Part shown: positions 11,155 through 56,541 of the stretch, piece after piece
Layout: each line of letters begins with the position of its first letter
Numbering within the stretch: position 1 is the first letter of the stretch
Assembly (NCBI GenBank): GCA_963693365.1
Contig: CAVNZM010000002.1
Location: 11,842,001-11,906,000, forward strand
DNA from: Amoebidium appalachense
Lineage: Eukaryota; Ichthyosporea
DNA: 64,000 nucleotides
Direction: 5' to 3'
Position numbers and translations under genes: made by a program
The notes under the pieces: model-generated
Told to the model about the DNA's origin: nothing
Database searches by the model: none
The model's input: the letters and a program-made list of their open reading frames with translations, nothing else

Positions 11155-11535
11155 TATCACAGTGTCCTTTCCCTGCCAGTGTCTATCCGATCTCTTAATA
11201 TCACTTGTAGCCTGTGTCTTTCCGTCTTTTGTGTAAATAAGTTATGATAATTAATTTCGCTCTTTGCCTCTGCCTATCTAACTTTTGTGTAAATACGGTA
11301 TATTAAATTTCACTCTTCGCCTGTGTCTATCCAACGTTTGTGTAAATAGTTACGATCAATTTCAGTCCTTGCCTCAGTGTGTATATCTAACTATTGTATA
11401 AATAGTATATCATATAAATTCACTCTTTGCCTGTGTCTACTCCATCTTTTTGTGTAAATCATAGTATCATAATGATTTACCCTTTGCCTGTACATATCTA
11501 TCCTTTTTACGGTGTAAATAGTCTATTAATTTCAT
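11155..11535 (+). repeat. Degenerate minisatellite, about 60-bp unit
   Basis: Six to seven diverged copies of a unit contain TTTGCCTGTGTCTATC, a run of T, and TGTGTAAATAGT. Copies are recognisable at about 11210, 11270, 11315, 11370, 11430 and 11485. The repeated TGTAAATA also gives several TGTAAAT motifs downstream of the ORFs at 9617-10760. Confidence 0.7.
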
Positions 11536-12184
11536 TTTCTTGAAAGTTAGTAGCATGCATTTGAAACCAGTAGCCTTGGGCTATCGCGGCCTGCGGCCCG
11601 GCATGAATTACTAATATGAGCCCTGATTATTCGATAAGTTATTAGATTATGATTCCTTTATTAGGTTGGGTGATACAGTTTTAGATTAGTAAAATCAACA
11701 TGCACTGGTGCAAATCAATAGCAATTACTAGGCTCCAAGTGTATGTCCGAATATGTGAGATTCCAAACTCGATATTATGAATTTGCTTCTCATCTGTCCA
11801 AGTATTGATGGGTGGATAGATGTATATAACCCTCCACTGAAAACACGCTGGCCTAGGCATGCGCAGTTATGTGACTAAGAACTACTAATGATTTAGCCGG
11901 GCTACCCTCTGTTATTGAGAACGTAAATATACCCGTGCCTCCAATAGGCAGGCACTACATTCAAAAATTCCGTCTAGCAGCAGCAGCAAACAGAAACATC
12001 ACGAAAAAACAATTCCTTAATAATGGCCCGGGCTGTTTATACTACTACTAATTAGCAATAATCGAACCAAATGTGATACATAATGATTATAGATAGGATT
12101 TTCACCCCAAGTCATTGTGGACCTGTATACCGATGGGTACTGTTGGGTATGTGTGTATGTGTGTGACACTGTGTCTGTGTGTGT

Positions 12185-12245
<61 letters not shown>

Positions 12246-12940
12246 CGCGCGCGCGGGGAGGGAGGTGAAGTTGTGGGTGGTGGGTGTGTGTACGAGGGTT
12301 TGGTCGTGGGGCGCGGGTCCCATCATGTGGCGTCATGTGGGGGAAGGCCTTGGGGTGTGAGTGTGTGTGTGTGGGGGGGGGGGGGGGGGGAAGGAGAGGG
12401 GGGGGGGGGGGGGGGGGGTATTTGTGTAAGTGTGTGTGTCTGTGTATGTGTGTGTGTGTGTGTGTTCAGGGGGGGGGGAGGGGGGGATGTGTGTAAGTGT
12501 GTGTGTCTGTGTGTGTGTGTGTGTGTGTACGTGTGCGTTTGTGTGTGTGTGTGGGGGGGGGGGGAGGGGGTGGGGGAGGGGGGAGGGGGGGGGGGGGGGG
12601 GGGGGGGGAGGGGGGGGAGGGGGTGGGTGAATGGGGGAGGCTTTAAGAGCACGGCAGAAACGGAAAAGGGAGGAAAGGCTTGCATCAAAGATCGAGAGAG
12701 GAAGCATGTGTGAAAACACGAGTCAAAGCTGGGAGCCGCCGAGTCATGATAGATAGGAGTAGTCAAGGGAATGGTTATGGACTCGAACCGGTCGAGATTT
12801 AGGGCCAGAGAGTGCAGAATGGAAACGGGAGTGTGTGTGTGTGTGTGTATGTGTGTGTGTGTGTGTGTGCGTGTGTCTGTGTGTTTGTCTGTGTGTTTGT
12901 CTGTGTGTTTGTCTGTGTGTGTGTCTGTCTGTCTCTCTCT

Positions 12941-13009
<69 letters not shown>

Positions 13010-14277
13010 TGTGTGTATGTGTGTATATGTGTATGTGTGTGGTTGGATGGGGGGTGGAAGCGGGTGGGTGGGTGTCGGGTGCGGATTGTGGGGAGGGGGG
13101 GAAAGGGGGAAGGGGGGGAGGGGGGGACGGGAAGGGATGCTGCACAAGGCATTGCCAGCCAGGATCCAAGGTAACAGTTTACCACCACAAGACACTGCAC
13201 AATATTGTATATCTGACCGTTTGAAGTTGCTTTTTGGCTAACGTGCTAACGTGACCAATTATTAAATAGTATCCCCCTCCCAACCCCCCCCCCCCCTCTC
13301 CCCCCCCCCTCCCCCCCCCCCCCCCCCCCCCCCCCACACACACACACCTTCTTATCCCCATCCCCACCTCCTCGTCCGCATACCTCGTCCAAGCATCCGT
13401 CCCCTCACCCTCCCCGGTGCCAACAACCACGACACACATACCAAACCTTCTTTTTTAGGGTTCCCGGATCCACTTTTTTGTACCCCGGCGAGGCTCCGCC
13501 CCTCCCCCACCTACCCAACCCCTCATCAACCCTCCCCCCCCCCCCCCCCCCCCCCCCCCATCACCCCCTCACCCCTCACCCCTCCCTACCACCACCACCA
13601 TGCCCGCACCTGCCCCACACCCATCGCGGAGAAACCATTAGATCCCCCCAACCCCCCCATCCTTCCCCCCGCCTCCTTTTCCTCCCCCCTCCCCCCCCCC
13701 CTCCCCCCCCTCCCCCCTCCCTCTCCCGCCCCCTCCCACCCCAACCTCTTGCTTCTCTTACCCGCCTGGCTCCAGACTCCTTCCCCCTCTCTTCCTGCAC
13801 AGCACTGCACGACTTCATGAACCCCCCCCCCCCCCCCCCCCCCCCCCCCAACCACCCTACCCCCTCCCTCCCCTCCCTCTCCCCTCTCTCCCCCCCCCCC
13901 CATCTCCCACCTTCCCACCTGAACGAGCGGGCCAAACCATCCATTAATAGTAATCTGTATGCCTATATTGGGTATCAAAACGTGAGACGAATATACTCAA
14001 GATGACACATTCGTGATTTTTTTCCATTTGCACGTATCTCGCTGAAATATTAGGTCGGCCACACGTGTGCATGTGCGTGTGTGTGTGTGTGGGAGGGGGG
14101 GAGGGAGGGGGAGGTGGGGTAAGTGGGAAGGTTGGGGAGGGGGAGGACAGAGGGACAGATATAATACACTTCCAAATATGGCAAAATGAGTAGGAGCATC
14201 CCCCCTCTTCACCTTCCACACCTATCCGGACAAGGGCTAGTAAAACAACTCAAAAAGGACCGTGCAACCGATGCAGC

Positions 14278-14309
<32 letters not shown>

Positions 14310-14755
14310 CCCCCTCGAGCTTTGGAATCCAAGTGTATGGCATCACCGTGTGCATCACCTGATCCTTTTTCTCCACCATGCTAAGAACAGCTCCTTCCCA
14401 TAATTCGAACCCCCCCCCCCCCCCTCCCCCCCCCCCCTTTCCCCCCTCCCCACCTCCCCCTCCCTCCCGCCCCGCCCGCCAGTCCTTCCCCCTCCCTCCC
14501 TCCCCGCCCGCCCGCCCGTCCGCCTGCCTGCCCGCCTGCCTGCCCGCCCGCCCGCCCTTTCCCCTACATAACCAAAGGCTTTACCAAAGACATGTTACTT
14601 TGATGTCTCAGGGTTGGTGTGTGTGTGTTTGTGTGGGTGGGGGGGTTGGGGGTGGGGGAGGGGGGTGCTATTAGATTGTCTGTGATCGGCAACAATGATA
14701 GCTTCGGGGTCTTTTTGTCTGCCCACTGGCAAGACAGGTTGAATTTGTGACTATC

Positions 14756-14806
<51 letters not shown>

Positions 14807-15320
14807 TTCCCCCCCCCCCCCCCCCCTTCCCCCCTCCACACCAAATCCCTATTCCTCCACCCTACCTCCTTCGCCTCCATCCCTTCTCCCCCCAACTTCC
14901 CCCCCAATCCCTCCCCGCTCCCCCCTCCCCTCTCCCCCCCCCCCAATCCCCCCTCCTCCCCCCCCCCCCTTCCACCCCCCCCCCCCCCCCCCCCATTCCC
15001 CCGACTAATGTCTTCACTGACTGCTCTTTCCCTAGCTAGATTCTTACCCAATTAAACTACCCCCCTCGCCCCCCTCCCCCCCCCCCCCTCCGGGGGGGTC
15101 CGCACGCCCGACATTTGTTAGCGGTTGTAAGTGAGACTATTAGATCTTTTGGGGGGGAGGGGGGGGGGGGGGGAGAAGCTGGGGGGAGAGAGGGGAGGGG
15201 GGGGGAGAAAAGAACTCCCCTCGGCCTTTGCACCCTCCCCCAAGAGGCCGGATAGGGTTTGTCTCAGGGAAGGGATGTAAGCAACGTGTGCGTTTGTGAG
15301 CGTGTGTGTGTGTGTGTGTT

Positions 15321-15356
<36 letters not shown>

Positions 15357-16040
15357 GAGAAGAGGGGATCTCCTTTGTTGCTCACTTTGAGCCTTCCCAC
15401 TCCCCCCTCCCCCTCCCCCCTCCCCCGCCTCCACCATCCCTCCCTCCCCAATCCCCCACCTCCCCCCCCCCCCCCCCCCCCCCTTGACCCACCCACGCGG
15501 TAAGCACCTCCAAAAAGGGACCAAAACAAAACTACTGCACCTATGTTAATAGCCCGACACGCCAACCCACCCACCTACGTATCCGCTCACAACAGAGGCC
15601 CCGGGGCTGTTCTTCACTACACACATCGATGCATCACACACCTCTAATGTAAATTGAAAATAAATAACCAGGATTTTTTTTTCGTGAAAAGGGCCGGGGG
15701 AGGGGGGGGGTGGGCTAGGGCGGGTAGGTGGATGGTGGTGGTGGTGTTGGCGGTGGTGGCGGTGGTTGGGGGGGGGGGGGGGGGGGGGGGGGGGAAGAGG
15801 GGTGGGAGAGGGGGGGGGGGGGGAGGGGGGGGGGGGGGAGGGGGCGAAGGGAAAGGAATTGCATGTTTCACTTACGGTAGAACGATCACAGCAGGCTAGC
15901 TGGGGGAATTCATCATATCAATTATCATCAGTGCTCAAGTGTTGCAGGAGAAAGCGAGATGACAAGCAGATACTGACAACTGCAAAAACAGGCATTTCAG
16001 TTGTTGAACAAGTCACCGGTGAACCGGTTGTATTGGTTAA
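11536..16040. other. Gene-free, microsatellite and G/C-tract desert
   Basis: 11536-12100 is AT-rich unique sequence with no gene seen. 12150-13070 alternates GT repeats with G-rich blocks. 13270-15060 is mostly C-rich, with C tracts broken by T (for example 13300-13335, 14278-14307 and 14758-14850). 15145-15870 is again G/C-tract rich. All long open frames here are poly-Pro, poly-Gly, CV or HT products of the repeats. Confidence 0.8.
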
Positions 16041-16047
16041 ACAGTGG

Positions 16048-21916
<5,869 letters not shown>

Positions 21917-23289
21917 TCACTGACTAGGGCCTTATGAAAAAAACCCGGGTATCACGGTGATATTCAGGGGTGTCCTGGATACCTGATATATCTCGTCCAG
22001 CTTGGGATGTATCCCGTGATATTCAGGGAGGGGGCGCAAAAAGATAATCTTTTGGTATCCACTAAAGTGTGATATATCCTGGGCCAAGGAGCAAGATATT
22101 TCCGGCCCTTTTTGTTTATGTTATCTAAAAGAAATGGCCATGTGGGGGACCTACGGGCGAGATTTGATCTTGGTGAACGTAAAACGACCAATGTAAACAA
22201 GCAGATTAATTATTTCCAAAATCATTGTCTTAGCCATAAATGGGTAATTTTATCGGGAATTAGCCAATTATGCACCACTTGCACTTCCCCAGGGAGCAAA
22301 CAGCTAACGTATTAGAACGGGAGGCTAGGCGGTTTTATTCTCTTTCTTCCTCTCTTCCTCAATATATCCGTTTTAACTTGACTATCCTAGATCACCTTAT
22401 TAATGCTGCACAGTATGATATTGTGATCCGGTGCCTTAACTTTCTTTCGGAGCTACCGATGCTAGCCTCTGCTTACCCATAATATGTAATAGGGGTGTCA
22501 TATACTACGATGGCGCTCATTGTTGCCTAGCATGTGTACACATGTCACTGGCTGCATTTGATTGGCTGCGCTGGAAAACGCAGTAGGCCGTCGAGTGTGG
22601 CCAGCTGGGCCTCCGGCAGTGTCCACGCAATAAAAAGTGTGTAAACCCCATTTCTCAAACAAAATAAAGCAATGAATTATAGTATTGATTTTAAATTTAT
22701 ACATGATGAAGCTGAGGCAAAGCTTATGGTTGTACAATAAGGTGCATGAACAAGTACATATACATATGCCGCATAGTGAACTTTGATATGCAATGTATCA
22801 GTGTGTTCATGTATATATACGCACATAGCATGCATATGCATATGCCATGGCCAGTTCAACACCAGCTCATCCGCATCCTCAGCGCTGATGCGGCATGCAC
22901 ATAAATTTGGCCGGCCACATACAAATACTAATGGCTTAGCTTTGTAAAAGCAGAGTTATACATTGCCTTAGTTCTGTAAAAGGGACTCACAGCAGAAAGG
23001 TATATTTGGGCGTATACTCTGCCGTTGGTGAGAGATATACGTACGATAGGTTTGCCCAAAAGGCTAATTGGGCCGGGATACTTGTGTATGATAATCAGGG
23101 GCTTGACGGGATATTTTTGATATATCTTTTGATATTCAGGGACGTTTTCGGGATATGTTGCAATGATACTCAGGGCGCTCTCAGAAAAAAAAAGGGGATA
23201 TTCAGGGGCTAAGGCGATATTTTCGTGATATATCCCGGTTGATACTCAGGGCGAAAAACAGGATATTTTCATAAGGCCCTATCACTGAC
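21917..23289 (-). mobile_element. hAT-like non-autonomous element, copy B, with 8-bp target-site duplication
   Basis: The element proper is 21925-23281. Its left end reads TAGGGCCTTATGAAAA and its right end TTTTCATAAGGCCCTA, a nearly perfect terminal inverted repeat. TCACTGAC occurs at 21917-21924 and again at 23282-23289, an 8-bp target-site duplication, which is typical of the hAT superfamily. Both arms contain repeated GATATTCAGGG and GATATATC motifs (21955-22110 and 23085-23270). The internal block 22487-22650 matches 7650-7805 of copy A in opposite orientation. No transposase frame is visible. Relative to copy A it holds extra internal sequence (about 22110-22480 and 22650-23080). Confidence 0.85.
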
Positions 23290-23377
23290 TCGTCAGGCTG
23301 ACGACACCGGGCGCACGTGAGCATGCTGCACGTACGGTTGTGATAGGAGACTATTAGGAGTTTGACAATAGAGTATA

Positions 23378-23475
23378 GACCTTTTTTTTTTTTAATTCTT
23401 TTTATTATTTTTATTTTATTTTATCACGTTTTGTACCCGGAGGGCCCTCTAGGGAAACTACCGTCTACCACACAG
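23378..23475 (-). mobile_element. Possible SINE 3' tail, inverted
   Basis: Read on the minus strand this ends CCGGGTACAAAACGTGATAA followed by a TAAAA-rich tail, resembling the CGGGAGTGAAACGGGATAAA tail of the element at 3519-4040. A GAGGG-CCCTC hairpin precedes it, as in the other copy. The 5' limit and target-site duplication were not identified. Confidence 0.4.
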
Positions 23476-24653
23476 CACCGACAGTACACTAGACAAGGTG
23501 CTATCTATGAGTTCAGCTAAGCTAAACCATCCTTCACAACCTAACTATAAGTACACACTTTGCCCAGGGCTACTACCCCAGCCACGTATACATGTAGAGT
23601 GTAGCTATGGACCAAGAGATCACCAATAACATATAGCAAATGTAAACATGTTAATTAGGATAATCTTCATGTACGGATTTTACGACTTTACCAATCACAC
23701 ACAAATGAAAAATTCTCATTATAAACCTTTAAATACACTGATCATATGACATATATATCCTTGCCTCGAGTAAACAGCGTAAACCCCATATATATATATA
23801 TGTATACATGATGCATGATGTATATGTATACTGCGCACACGTACTTATAGCTAGAGCTGAGTTTTGTACTACGTGTGAAAATATGCTATAGTATTGTGAT
23901 ATAGATAGTATATTTATTTGCACTATTGATTTCCGGTTTGTCTTTGTACAAATATGCCCTCGCGTCCCATGGCTCTTCGAATCTGAACAATGGTGCTATC
24001 AATTCCAGAAGGTGAAAATTCATAGTCATCAGCCATGTTTCCCCCCAGCTATGGCGCACACGCATGTTGCCGAAGTCTCAAACAGGTGCACGCTACGTAT
24101 AAGCACCATATGTATAGGTAAATGAACGCACTAATAAAAAAAAATATAGCATTGACCAATAATTGCGATCGATCTGCCTTCTGAACTAAGGGCGTCACGG
24201 TCCACATCAGTTCAACTTGTGTAAAAGTGTAGCTTAAAACGTGACCATAGGTGACGTATACGCGCTCGGGTGCATAGATCAGTTAGTTGTTCCTTTGTTC
24301 TGTGGCTTCACTGAGTGCGACGCCCCTATAACCAATTGGAAGTTTTGTTTTTTTGCAAAACCAAACAGCCTACTCCCTCATGTTCGTTTTGGATAACATC
24401 CAGGCAAATGAACTTAGTGCCCTTTTGTCTCTCTAGGAGCATAGCTACATCGCCTTATTTCCTTATTGATAGATGCAATTTACTGGGTTGGTGTCCAAGG
24501 GTGTGCTGTTTTTTCACGTTAACTCTGGGCACAGGCGAACGCAGCAATCACAGCTAAGTTTCTGTGCGGAACTACTATGATTTTAGAAGGGAAAACAAAG
24601 GAATATGGGCCCGCAAAGTAGTAACGAAAACACGTCGTTCCCCGTCCCCCAAA
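23476..24653. other. Upstream region of the plus-strand bHLH-PAS gene
   Basis: This is AT-rich unique sequence. An inverted CCAAT (ATTGG) near 24335 follows CCCCTATAACC, and GTGACGTATA near 24250 resembles a CRE half-site. No clear TATA box is fixed to a start site. The frame 24315-24557 is short and unrecognised. Confidence 0.35.
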
Positions 24654-39724
<15,071 letters not shown>

Positions 39725-39878
39725 GTTGGCACCCAGCCAAGAGCAAATAGGCGCCCCGTCAGTGGCTGGTTGGTTCTTTCTGCCATGGCATGAGCGTATC
39801 GGTAACTTTTTTTTCCTACGGTCCCATATCTCGTTTCTCATCGTCAAGCAAACACACACACACACACATCAATGAATA

Positions 39879-39993
<115 letters not shown>

Positions 39994-40164
39994 ACACGCA
40001 CACGCACACGCGCACGCGCGCGCGCGCGCACACACACAGACACACGCGCACACACAGACGCACACACACACACCGAGCGTGCTGGGCATGTAGGGGGGCA
40101 GTTTTACATCCCCCATTCATAACAGTCAGATGTATCTCGTAATGGACAGGAATGAGTTGATTAA

Positions 40165-40379
40165 TGCTTATAATACAAACACAGTTAATTTATGCTTATG
40201 ATGCGAGCATGTTTATTTTATGCTTATAAGACGAGCATGTCTAATTTATGCTTATAATACGAGCATGTTTGATTTATGCTTATAGTACAAGCATCTTTAA
40301 ATTATGCTTATAAAACAGGCAGATTAATTTATGCTTATAATACAAGCCGCTTTAATTTATACTTATAGTGCAAGCATAT
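40165..40379 (+). repeat. Minisatellite, about 28-bp unit, eight copies
   Basis: The unit is close to TGCTTATAATACGAGCATG followed by TTTAATTTA. Copies diverge by a few bases each. The array starts about 440 bases after the plus bHLH-PAS stop codon. Confidence 0.85.
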
Positions 40380-40667
40380 ATGCGAATGTTTCCGCACACA
40401 CACTCAGAGATGTAGGAGTGTGTGAAGGGTAACTACGAGAGATGCATTTATTTTCAAATGTGGCTGGACGCGCGTTTGTTGCTGTTTTGGTCCGCAGTTA
40501 AAAATACTGCTAGGAAGAAGTCGATTTTAAGTTTTGACGATGGACGTATTAATTCTATGTTTATGGCTGGTTTAACACACGTTTAAAAAATGATGTCCGA
40601 AACACAGGCAGGTTTTAGTATTTTATGGCGCAGCAAAGGTGTTTTTTGTTTGTTTGTTTGTTTGCTT

Positions 40668-40709
<42 letters not shown>

Positions 40710-41155
40710 GTTTGTTTGTTTGCTTTTTATTTCCCCCCAAGATCCTTGTTTGACGAGCGACCACTTCAAGTTTCACGTGTTTTTTTATAGCAAGATTTAG
40801 TGTTAAGGTGTGATATAAAGACTGAACGGTTTAAACAAAACAATGGTTGGCATTTGTTTAAATGTTTAAGTTGGGAGATTTGATGTAAAGTGTAGTTTGT
40901 AGATGCAGAAGATTTTTTCCCCGAGAGAAATGATAGTCTGTGGATCTGTGGCGTGGATTTGTACTAGCCAGCTTGTTCAACTTGTGTACTAAATTTTAAA
41001 TATCAGTAGGTTGTTTTTCCTTAGTGAAATGGACACGTGTGTGTAAGACGTGGTCTTAGACAGCATACACATGGCAAAGCACATGCACACACATGCACAC
41101 ACATGCACTCACACACACACACACAGACACACACACAAAAAAAAAAAAACAAGCG

Positions 41156-41195
<40 letters not shown>

Positions 41196-41228
41196 CACGC
41201 ACACACACACACAAGAAATCGCGCACAC

Positions 41229-41281
<53 letters not shown>

Positions 41282-41544
41282 CGCACACACGCACACACAC
41301 AGTTTACATAATATATCACTATCTACATTAGATAGATGACTCGAATCCAATATTAGACGAAAGTCTAGGTTTGGGCGCTAATAATTAGCCTCCTCTTGAG
41401 ATCCACTTAGGGGCGGGGTCCCGGGAGTGTTGCCTGCAGGTCAGGCCGTGATACCGATATGTTATCAACCAATCGAAAAGAGCTACAATATTAAAGATTT
41501 TAAGTACCCGAAACCATTGGAGATTGCTATAACATGTGGAAATT

Positions 41545-41689
41545 AAATGGGCCTTCTTTTAGGCCGATTCATTGTTTCGCTGGTCCTGTGATCGGGCCAA
41601 ATGCTGTGTGACACGCACCAAGCCAATCAACTTTGCATATATCCCATTCGGGTCTGACCCGACCCACATGCCTAAAAGAAAGCCCATTT
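41545..41689. mobile_element. MITE-like element 1
   Basis: Ends AAATGGGCCTTCTTTTAGGC (41545) and GCCTAAAAGAAAGCCCATTT (41689) form a terminal inverted repeat of about 20 bp around a 105-bp core. No coding capacity. A related element follows directly. Confidence 0.75.
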
Positions 41690-41691
41690 AG

Positions 41692-41842
41692 AGGGGGTTT
41701 CTTTTAGGCCGATTTATTGGCCCTTTCGGATGTATACATATATAATAGGCCAAAACGCTGTTTGATGCGTGTTTCGCCAATCACAAAGTGTATATCACAT
41801 TCGAATCTAGACCCGACTCGGATACCCAAAAGAAATCCCCCT
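41692..41842. mobile_element. MITE-like element 2, tandem with element 1
   Basis: Ends AGGGGGTTTCTTTTAGGC and CCCAAAAGAAATCCCCCT form an imperfect terminal inverted repeat. The core resembles element 1 in the same orientation (GGCCGATT, CCAATCA, GACCCGAC blocks), so the two are family members side by side. Confidence 0.7.
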
Positions 41843-42469
41843 GCCTTTAACAAAACACATTGATTATGATAATAGGATTGATATTAGGGTGACAAGCAAA
41901 ATGCCAGCGATGTGTACAACCATTTCACTTATGTTTACCTAACATTCATTCCAGATAGACTCATGTACGCATGTTTCATTTCTCCTACCCAGAGAAAAGG
42001 AAAACAGAAAAAATTATTAGAGTGCCACAAAAACGGAACCTGGTGACTGAATTCGAAGGAAAGAGAAGAAATACAAAAAAAAAGACAGAAAACAGGAAAG
42101 TGAGAACGAATAATATCGTAGAAGAAAACAGCTTGTGTATCACAATGGGAGGATGTGTTGCCATGCACCCAAATATCGACCTATAGGCATTATCCACTGA
42201 AAATAAATAAGGCCACCGTAACTACTTAGACAACACACATATCTCAGACAATACAAAATCAACTAATCAACTGCATGTACAACTGCACGATAATTGCAAA
42301 CAACCAAAAAACCCTCCGGAAACCAAAAAGGAGATAGCATTAAAAGAAACGCCCAGATAACAGCGAAATAATCTTTGTGTTATACTTGAAACTTTGGAAG
42401 TCGTCTCTAAACGACAGATCTCTCCTGGAAAGAGGGGGCCGGGGGGGGGGGGGAGGAGGGAGGGAGAGG

Positions 42470-42596
<127 letters not shown>

Positions 42597-42678
42597 ATAC
42601 CAGCGAAAAAGAAGGGAGTGAGAAATATGTTATGTATAAAGTTATATAAAGTGGACATATTACCGGGGATTATTGATA

Positions 42679-54454
<11,776 letters not shown>

Positions 54455-55583
54455 GTTCTCCAGAAGACCAGAAAAACCTATATTCTGATTCGGAATAATT
54501 AAATTTTTGTGGGTGTTGAACATTGAATGAGTTTACGTGTCACTGACAAGAAAAGGGACAGGTGACAGTGGTTGGCAACAGACCAAACCCTCCATTTCTG
54601 AGTACTCCGCAGAAAGCCTCGATTTTGCAGAAAAGCAAGGACGAGTTGTCCAAACCGGTTACTAGCATCACGGTTCATAGTATCATGGTGGGGCTGCCGT
54701 GCAAGGATGGACACAACTACATAAAAGTGGCATGCACATGGCGTATGCACATGTTCATGAAACACATTGTCAAACACCATAGGTTGTGTTTTGACACGGA
54801 GGCCGTCTTAGCCTGTTTCAAGCAACCATCTAACCCTTTTTGACTGTGCACCAAATTAATCCGCAACCAAAAGACATTCCAACTAAAAATCATTATCCCG
54901 TCTTCACCAAGTTGAGTCAGGATGTTGTATCATCGGACCCCATACACCTAAGAGCCACTGAACCGTTGCCAACTTCAAAACACCACTCTCTCAAAAAAAA
55001 ATTAAAATCGTAGCAAGCAATTTCAATTCAACCCAACCGATAGGTTTTTTGCCTTCAATGATTCATACTACTAAACACGAAACATAATGCAAAACATAGC
55101 AACGAACGGAAACTTTAAGAGCATACGAATAAATGCACGTCAAGCAACACTGGCAGTCCGCTTGAAACACTGTCACCACCGTGACTGAGCAGTAGCACCC
55201 ACCTAATACTCTCCAGGATCGTTTACATCCTGTCGTTGCCTCTCAGAGTTGCCTTGTTAACGCCTTCACCAACGAAACCTTCTGGTAATCATTATCCACT
55301 GTTCGTTACGATTATCATTCACAACGTAATACAGTCTCAGACTGTGCATGTTATCGTAGCGGTACCAGCATGAAAAACACAAGCTAATTTCCAGCAGAGT
55401 CAATGCCAGGCTAGTTCAGTGACCCTCAAGTTTCTCAAGCTCTTCTGCGCTGCCAACCCCAACATCCATATGTTCCACAAGAAACCCAACACTATAAATT
55501 AGCCCCTGAGACTCAGTTTCGAAATACCACTCAGCGTTTTGTACAATTATAAAGTAAACACTGGACTGTCCGCTGACACTACC

Positions 55584-55700
55584 ACCTACTGAGGCGGTGT
55601 CTCCCTTTTCTTTTCTTTTTTCTTTTTTTTTTTTTTTTTGCAAAAAGGGACCAAGTAGATGTATAACGTCGCACGTGCGGCAACACGTCAGTACGTGTAC
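55584..55700 (-). repeat. Dispersed repeat with poly-T and CACGTG, copy 1
   Basis: The block starts CTACCACCTACTGAGGCGGT (with slight variation), continues GTCTCC, a T-rich tract, AAGGGAC, GTAGATGT, then AACGTCGCACGTGCGGCAAC and ACGTCAGTACGTGT. The same order recurs at 56430-56541. It contains the palindromic E-box CACGTG at 55672-55677, about 1.2 kb upstream of the minus bHLH-PAS start. The T-rich tract may be a retroposon A-tail read in reverse. Confidence 0.75.
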
Positions 55701-55771
55701 ACATGTTAGCCGCTGACACGGAGAGGCAAGAGCAATTGAGACGTGAGTGAGTGCACGCGCGTCCCGGGGCC

Positions 55772-55814
55772 CCGGACCACGGCCATCTAGAAACACCAGA
55801 TGGCCGTGCCCCGG
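55772..55814. repeat. Hairpin, 17-bp arms with 9-base loop
   Basis: CCGGACCACGGCCATCT at 55772-55788 pairs with 55798-55814 at 15 of 17 positions. It lies about 1.3 kb upstream of the minus bHLH-PAS start. Role unknown. Confidence 0.75.
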
Positions 55815-56429
55815 ACAAAAGGTTTGCCTTACGTAAAGTACGTGGGCGACAGGCCTAAGATGCGCATAGTTTCCAATCATAAGATCCGCATGGTCAGATG
55901 ACTGTATGGGGATAAGGTTCACTCACGTGCAACTTGTATCATCGAGTCAATCATTGTAAATTTACGAGTCGATGATATCATATTTACATGAAAAAAAAAC
56001 AAATACACATACTGTAGTACAATTTGTCTATAAGCTCATAGTTAAATACTAGTCGAATTGAGTGTACTTTATTCAGATAGCGGCCAGTAAGCGCACGCAC
56101 CCGTACGCGTGGTCATGCTACAGCAACTGATGAGTCACTGGGGCTTTCAGCGCATGAAATGGGCGAGCCTGCTGGAATAGTTTCTAAGAAAATGGCACTG
56201 CCTGAGCAATACGCCGTGCACATGTGTCGGCGAAAATGTTTCGACAGCCGGCGCCACCAAGTACGCAATTTCGCATATCAATAAAGTCATTATTAAAAAA
56301 AAATAAAAAATAAAAAAATAAAAAAATAAAAAAAATCACACCCTGAGCAGCTGGGGGTCGGCGATCCGTGCGGTAAGGTACATTCTAGGCGTCGGATCTC
56401 GAAAATCTCCTGGAGGTCTCTAGGAAATC

Positions 56430-56541
56430 TACCACCTACTGAGGCGGTGTCTCCTTTTTTTTTTTTTTTTTTTTTTTTTACTTAAAAGGGACGCCTGAGT
56501 AGATGTTAAAACGTCGCACGTGCGGCAACACGTCAGTACGT
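56430..56541 (-). repeat. Dispersed repeat with poly-T and CACGTG, copy 2
   Basis: Direct repeat of 55584-55700 with the same CTACTGAGGCGGTGTCTCC head, a longer T run, and the same AACGTCGCACGTGCGGCAAC tail. CACGTG lies at 56517-56522. An A-rich tail-like stretch (56296-56334) sits between the two copies. Confidence 0.75.

Noticed and set aside
24564-24653. Upstream extension of exon 1 of the plus bHLH-PAS gene
   Set aside because: The frame is open, but it begins with GTG. The first ATG is at 24654.
55416-55922. Minus-strand 168-codon ORF
   Set aside because: It contains a Lys/Glu run from a T-rich tract and crosses a dispersed repeat. No recognisable domain.
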